Shown here in pieces: positions 6,976 to 8,734 of a stretch of DNA of 8,734 bases (position 1 is its first letter; each line of letters begins with the position of its first letter). A program made the position numbers and the translations under genes. The notes under the pieces were generated by a model. That model was not told the origin of the DNA and searched no databases. It saw nothing but the letters and a program-made list of their open reading frames with translations. The DNA comes from Bacteroidota bacterium (GTDB taxonomy: Bacteria; Bacteroidota; Bacteroidia; Flavobacteriales; Flavobacteriaceae), in NCBI GenBank assembly GCA_006227965.1, contig SBFL01000192.1, positions 1-8,734 on the forward strand, in the 5' to 3' direction.

Positions 6976-8734
6976 ATGAATCAGGATTACATAATACCCG
7001 ATTCGTGGTCCATCATTGAGGAAGGCTACGATGATTCCAGGGTAAAATCCTCAGAAAGCCTTTTCAGCCTGGGGAATGGAGCAATGGGCCAGCGGGCCAA
7101 TTTTGAAGAAGATTACAGCGGCCCGACCTTTCAGGGAAGTTACATCGGGGGGGTATATTACCCGGACAAGACCAGGGTCGGATGGTGGAAGAACGGATAT
7201 CCTGAATATTTTGCCAAGGTCATCAATGCACCCAACTGGATCGGGATACGGATCGCCATTAACGGGGAAGTGCTGGACCTGAACCGTTGCAGGGAGGTTT
7301 CCGGGTTCCGGCGTGAGTACAATATGAAGGAGGGCTGGTACAAGCGTTCCTTTGAAGCGGTCCTTCAGAACGGGATCCGCGCCCAGGTTTCAGCCGTCCG
7401 GTTCCTGAGTATGACCGTGGATGAACTAGGGGTTATCCGCTACAGCCTGACCCTGATGGGGGACGGTGCAACAGTGGAAGTAAGCCCGTATCTGGACAGC
7501 GGGATTTCCAACGAAGATTCCAACTGGGATGACCAGTTCTGGCAAACGACAGCCGTACAGTCCCGGGGTAGTCGTGCGTTTATTGAGGCCCATACCCTTA
7601 AGACCCGTTTCCATACCTGCACGTTCATGGATTCAAAGCTCGTCCTGGGGGGCAAGGAAGTGAGTGCTGAACCCGGGGTCCGGGAGGAAGCCACCCTTGT
7701 GGAGCATCACTATAAAGTTGAGGTTCCTGCCGGCGAACCTCTGGTGATATATAAGTATGGCGGGTATACGGTAGACCTGAACCATCCTGCTGAACAACTG
7801 GTGGAGGCTTCCGGTAAGGTATTGGATTTGGCCAAGGAGAAAGGATTCGATGCCCTTAAAGAAGAACAGCGCAAGGCCTGGGAGGATATCTGGGAGATGA
7901 GTGACATCACCATTGAAGGAGATGTAAAGGCACAGCAGGGGATTCGTTTTAACATCCTGCAACTCAACCAGACCTATACGGGTAGGGATTCACGCCTGAA
8001 TATAGGCCCCAAAGGATTTACAGGGGAGAAATATGGAGGAAGCACCTATTGGGATACAGAGGCCTACTGCATTCCCTTTTATATGGCAACCAAAGACCAG
8101 CGTGTGGCAAGGAACCTGTTGAAATACCGGTACAACCACCTGGAAAAGGCGATTGAAAATGCAGAGAAGCTGGGCTTTAAGAATGGGGCTGCCCTGTATC
8201 CTATGGTTACAATGAATGGGGAAGAATGCCACAACGAATGGGAAATAACCTTTGAGGAAATCCACCGGAACAGTGCCATTGCCTTTGCCATTTACAACTA
8301 TTACAGATTTACGGGAGACTATACCTACATCCCGGAAATGGGTCTGGAAGTGCTGATCGGGATTGCCAGGTTCTGGCACCAGAGGGCTTCCTTTTCCGGG
8401 AATAAAATGAAATACGTGATCCTGGGGGTTACCGGGCCGAACGAGTACGAAAATAATGTCAATAACAACTGGTATACCAATTACGCTGCCCGCTGGTGTC
8501 TCCAGTTTTGCCTGGAGCAGCTCAGAAAGGTTTCGGAAGGATATCCGGATGATTACAAACGGATCATCGGACATACCGGACTCACAGAAACGGAAACCGA
8601 TGGATGGGAGAAGGTGGCCACCTCCATGTACCTGCCCTATTCAGAGGAACACCAGGTATACCTGCAGCAGGACGGATTCCTCGATAAGGAACTCGTCCCC
8701 GTTGCTGAGCTGGACCGGACCGAACGACCACTGA
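6976..8734 (+). CDS. GH65 glycoside phosphorylase, probable maltose phosphorylase, 3' end cut by window edge
   Basis: The ATG at 6976 opens an uninterrupted frame of 586 codons to the right edge. GH65 phosphorylases are about 750-780 residues, so about three quarters are present. They split an alpha-disaccharide with phosphate, with inversion, to glucose and beta-glucose 1-phosphate, the substrate of the PgmB encoded upstream. Visible landmarks are SLGNGAMGQRANFEE in the N-terminal beta-sandwich (31-45) and, in the (alpha/alpha)6 barrel, GEKYGGSTYWDTEAYCIPFY, HNEWEITFEEIHRN (419-432) and TGPNEYENNVNNNWYTN. Glu490 in GPNEY matches the catalytic acid of Lactobacillus maltose phosphorylase (Glu487). 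The HNEWEITFEEIHR loop is of the maltose-phosphorylase type rather than the trehalose- or kojibiose-phosphorylase type, as I remember those families, so substrate assignment is less certain than family. The phosphate-binding C-terminal part of the barrel lies outside. AAGAAA just before the ATG is a weak ribosome-site candidate. Confidence 0.93.
   Translation, partial: MNQDYIIPDSWSIIEEGYDDSRVKSSESLFSLGNGAMGQRANFEEDYSGPTFQGSYIGGVYYPDKTRVGWWKNGYPEYFAKVINAPNWIGIRIAINGEVLDLNRCREVSGFRREYNMKEGWYKRSFEAVLQNGIRAQVSAVRFLSMTVDELGVIRYSLTLMGDGATVEVSPYLDSGISNEDSNWDDQFWQTTAVQSRGSRAFIEAHTLKTRFHTCTFMDSKLVLGGKEVSAEPGVREEATLVEHHYKVEVPAGEPLVIYKYGGYTVDLNHPAEQLVEASGKVLDLAKEKGFDALKEEQRKAWEDIWEMSDITIEGDVKAQQGIRFNILQLNQTYTGRDSRLNIGPKGFTGEKYGGSTYWDTEAYCIPFYMATKDQRVARNLLKYRYNHLEKAIENAEKLGFKNGAALYPMVTMNGEECHNEWEITFEEIHRNSAIAFAIYNYYRFTGDYTYIPEMGLEVLIGIARFWHQRASFSGNKMKYVILGVTGPNEYENNVNNNWYTNYAARWCLQFCLEQLRKVSEGYPDDYKRIIGHTGLTETETDGWEKVATSMYLPYSEEHQVYLQQDGFLDKELVPVAELDRTERPL

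Noticed and set aside
7990..8574. A 194-codon minus-strand frame opposite the GH65 gene.
   Set aside because: It lies wholly antisense to the catalytic part of GH65 and shows no protein-family features.

Overview
The window reads as part of a maltose/maltodextrin (alpha-glucan) utilisation locus of a Bacteroidota bacterium, most likely a member of the Flavobacteriaceae. Four things point there. There is an adjacent SusC/SusD outer-membrane uptake pair. Start codons lack Shine-Dalgarno sequences and sit behind A/T-rich leaders. Two -7 elements have the TAnnTTTG form typical of Bacteroidota promoters. The gene set (SusCD, a LacI-type regulator, beta-phosphoglucomutase and a GH65 phosphorylase) is familiar from flavobacterial maltodextrin loci. 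The genus cannot be fixed from the sequence alone.

Layout. Positions 1-1604 (minus strand) hold a SusD-like surface glycan-binding lipoprotein, cut by the left window edge only a few residues before its expected C-terminus. Positions 1623-4748 (minus) hold a complete SusC-like TonB-dependent transporter, 18 bp upstream of susD and almost certainly co-transcribed with it. Positions 4749-5100 form a divergent control region. It contains a candidate susC promoter (TTG-N20-TATATTTG on the minus strand), a strong LacI-type operator candidate at 4843-4858, and a second palindrome with a central CG at 4937-4948, close to the predicted susC transcription start. Positions 5101-6126 (plus) encode the LacI/GalR-family regulator. 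A 175-bp spacer with a -7-like element follows, then beta-phosphoglucomutase (6302-6970). The GH65 phosphorylase starts 5 bp later (6976) and runs off the right edge after 586 of roughly 760 expected residues.

How it fits together (inference from known families). SusC and SusD import malto-oligosaccharides across the outer membrane. GH65 cleaves maltose with inorganic phosphate to glucose and beta-glucose 1-phosphate, and PgmB converts the latter to glucose 6-phosphate, saving ATP compared with hydrolysis. The LacI-family protein probably senses a maltose-derived sugar and controls the divergent promoters. No inner-membrane sugar transporter is encoded between the regulator and pgmB, so it must lie outside the window.

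I see no mobile elements, CRISPR arrays, rRNA or tRNA genes, or frameshifted genes. The genes belong to well-known families. The parts most worth a second look are the operator/promoter architecture at 4749-5100 and the missing transporter slot, not a new system.
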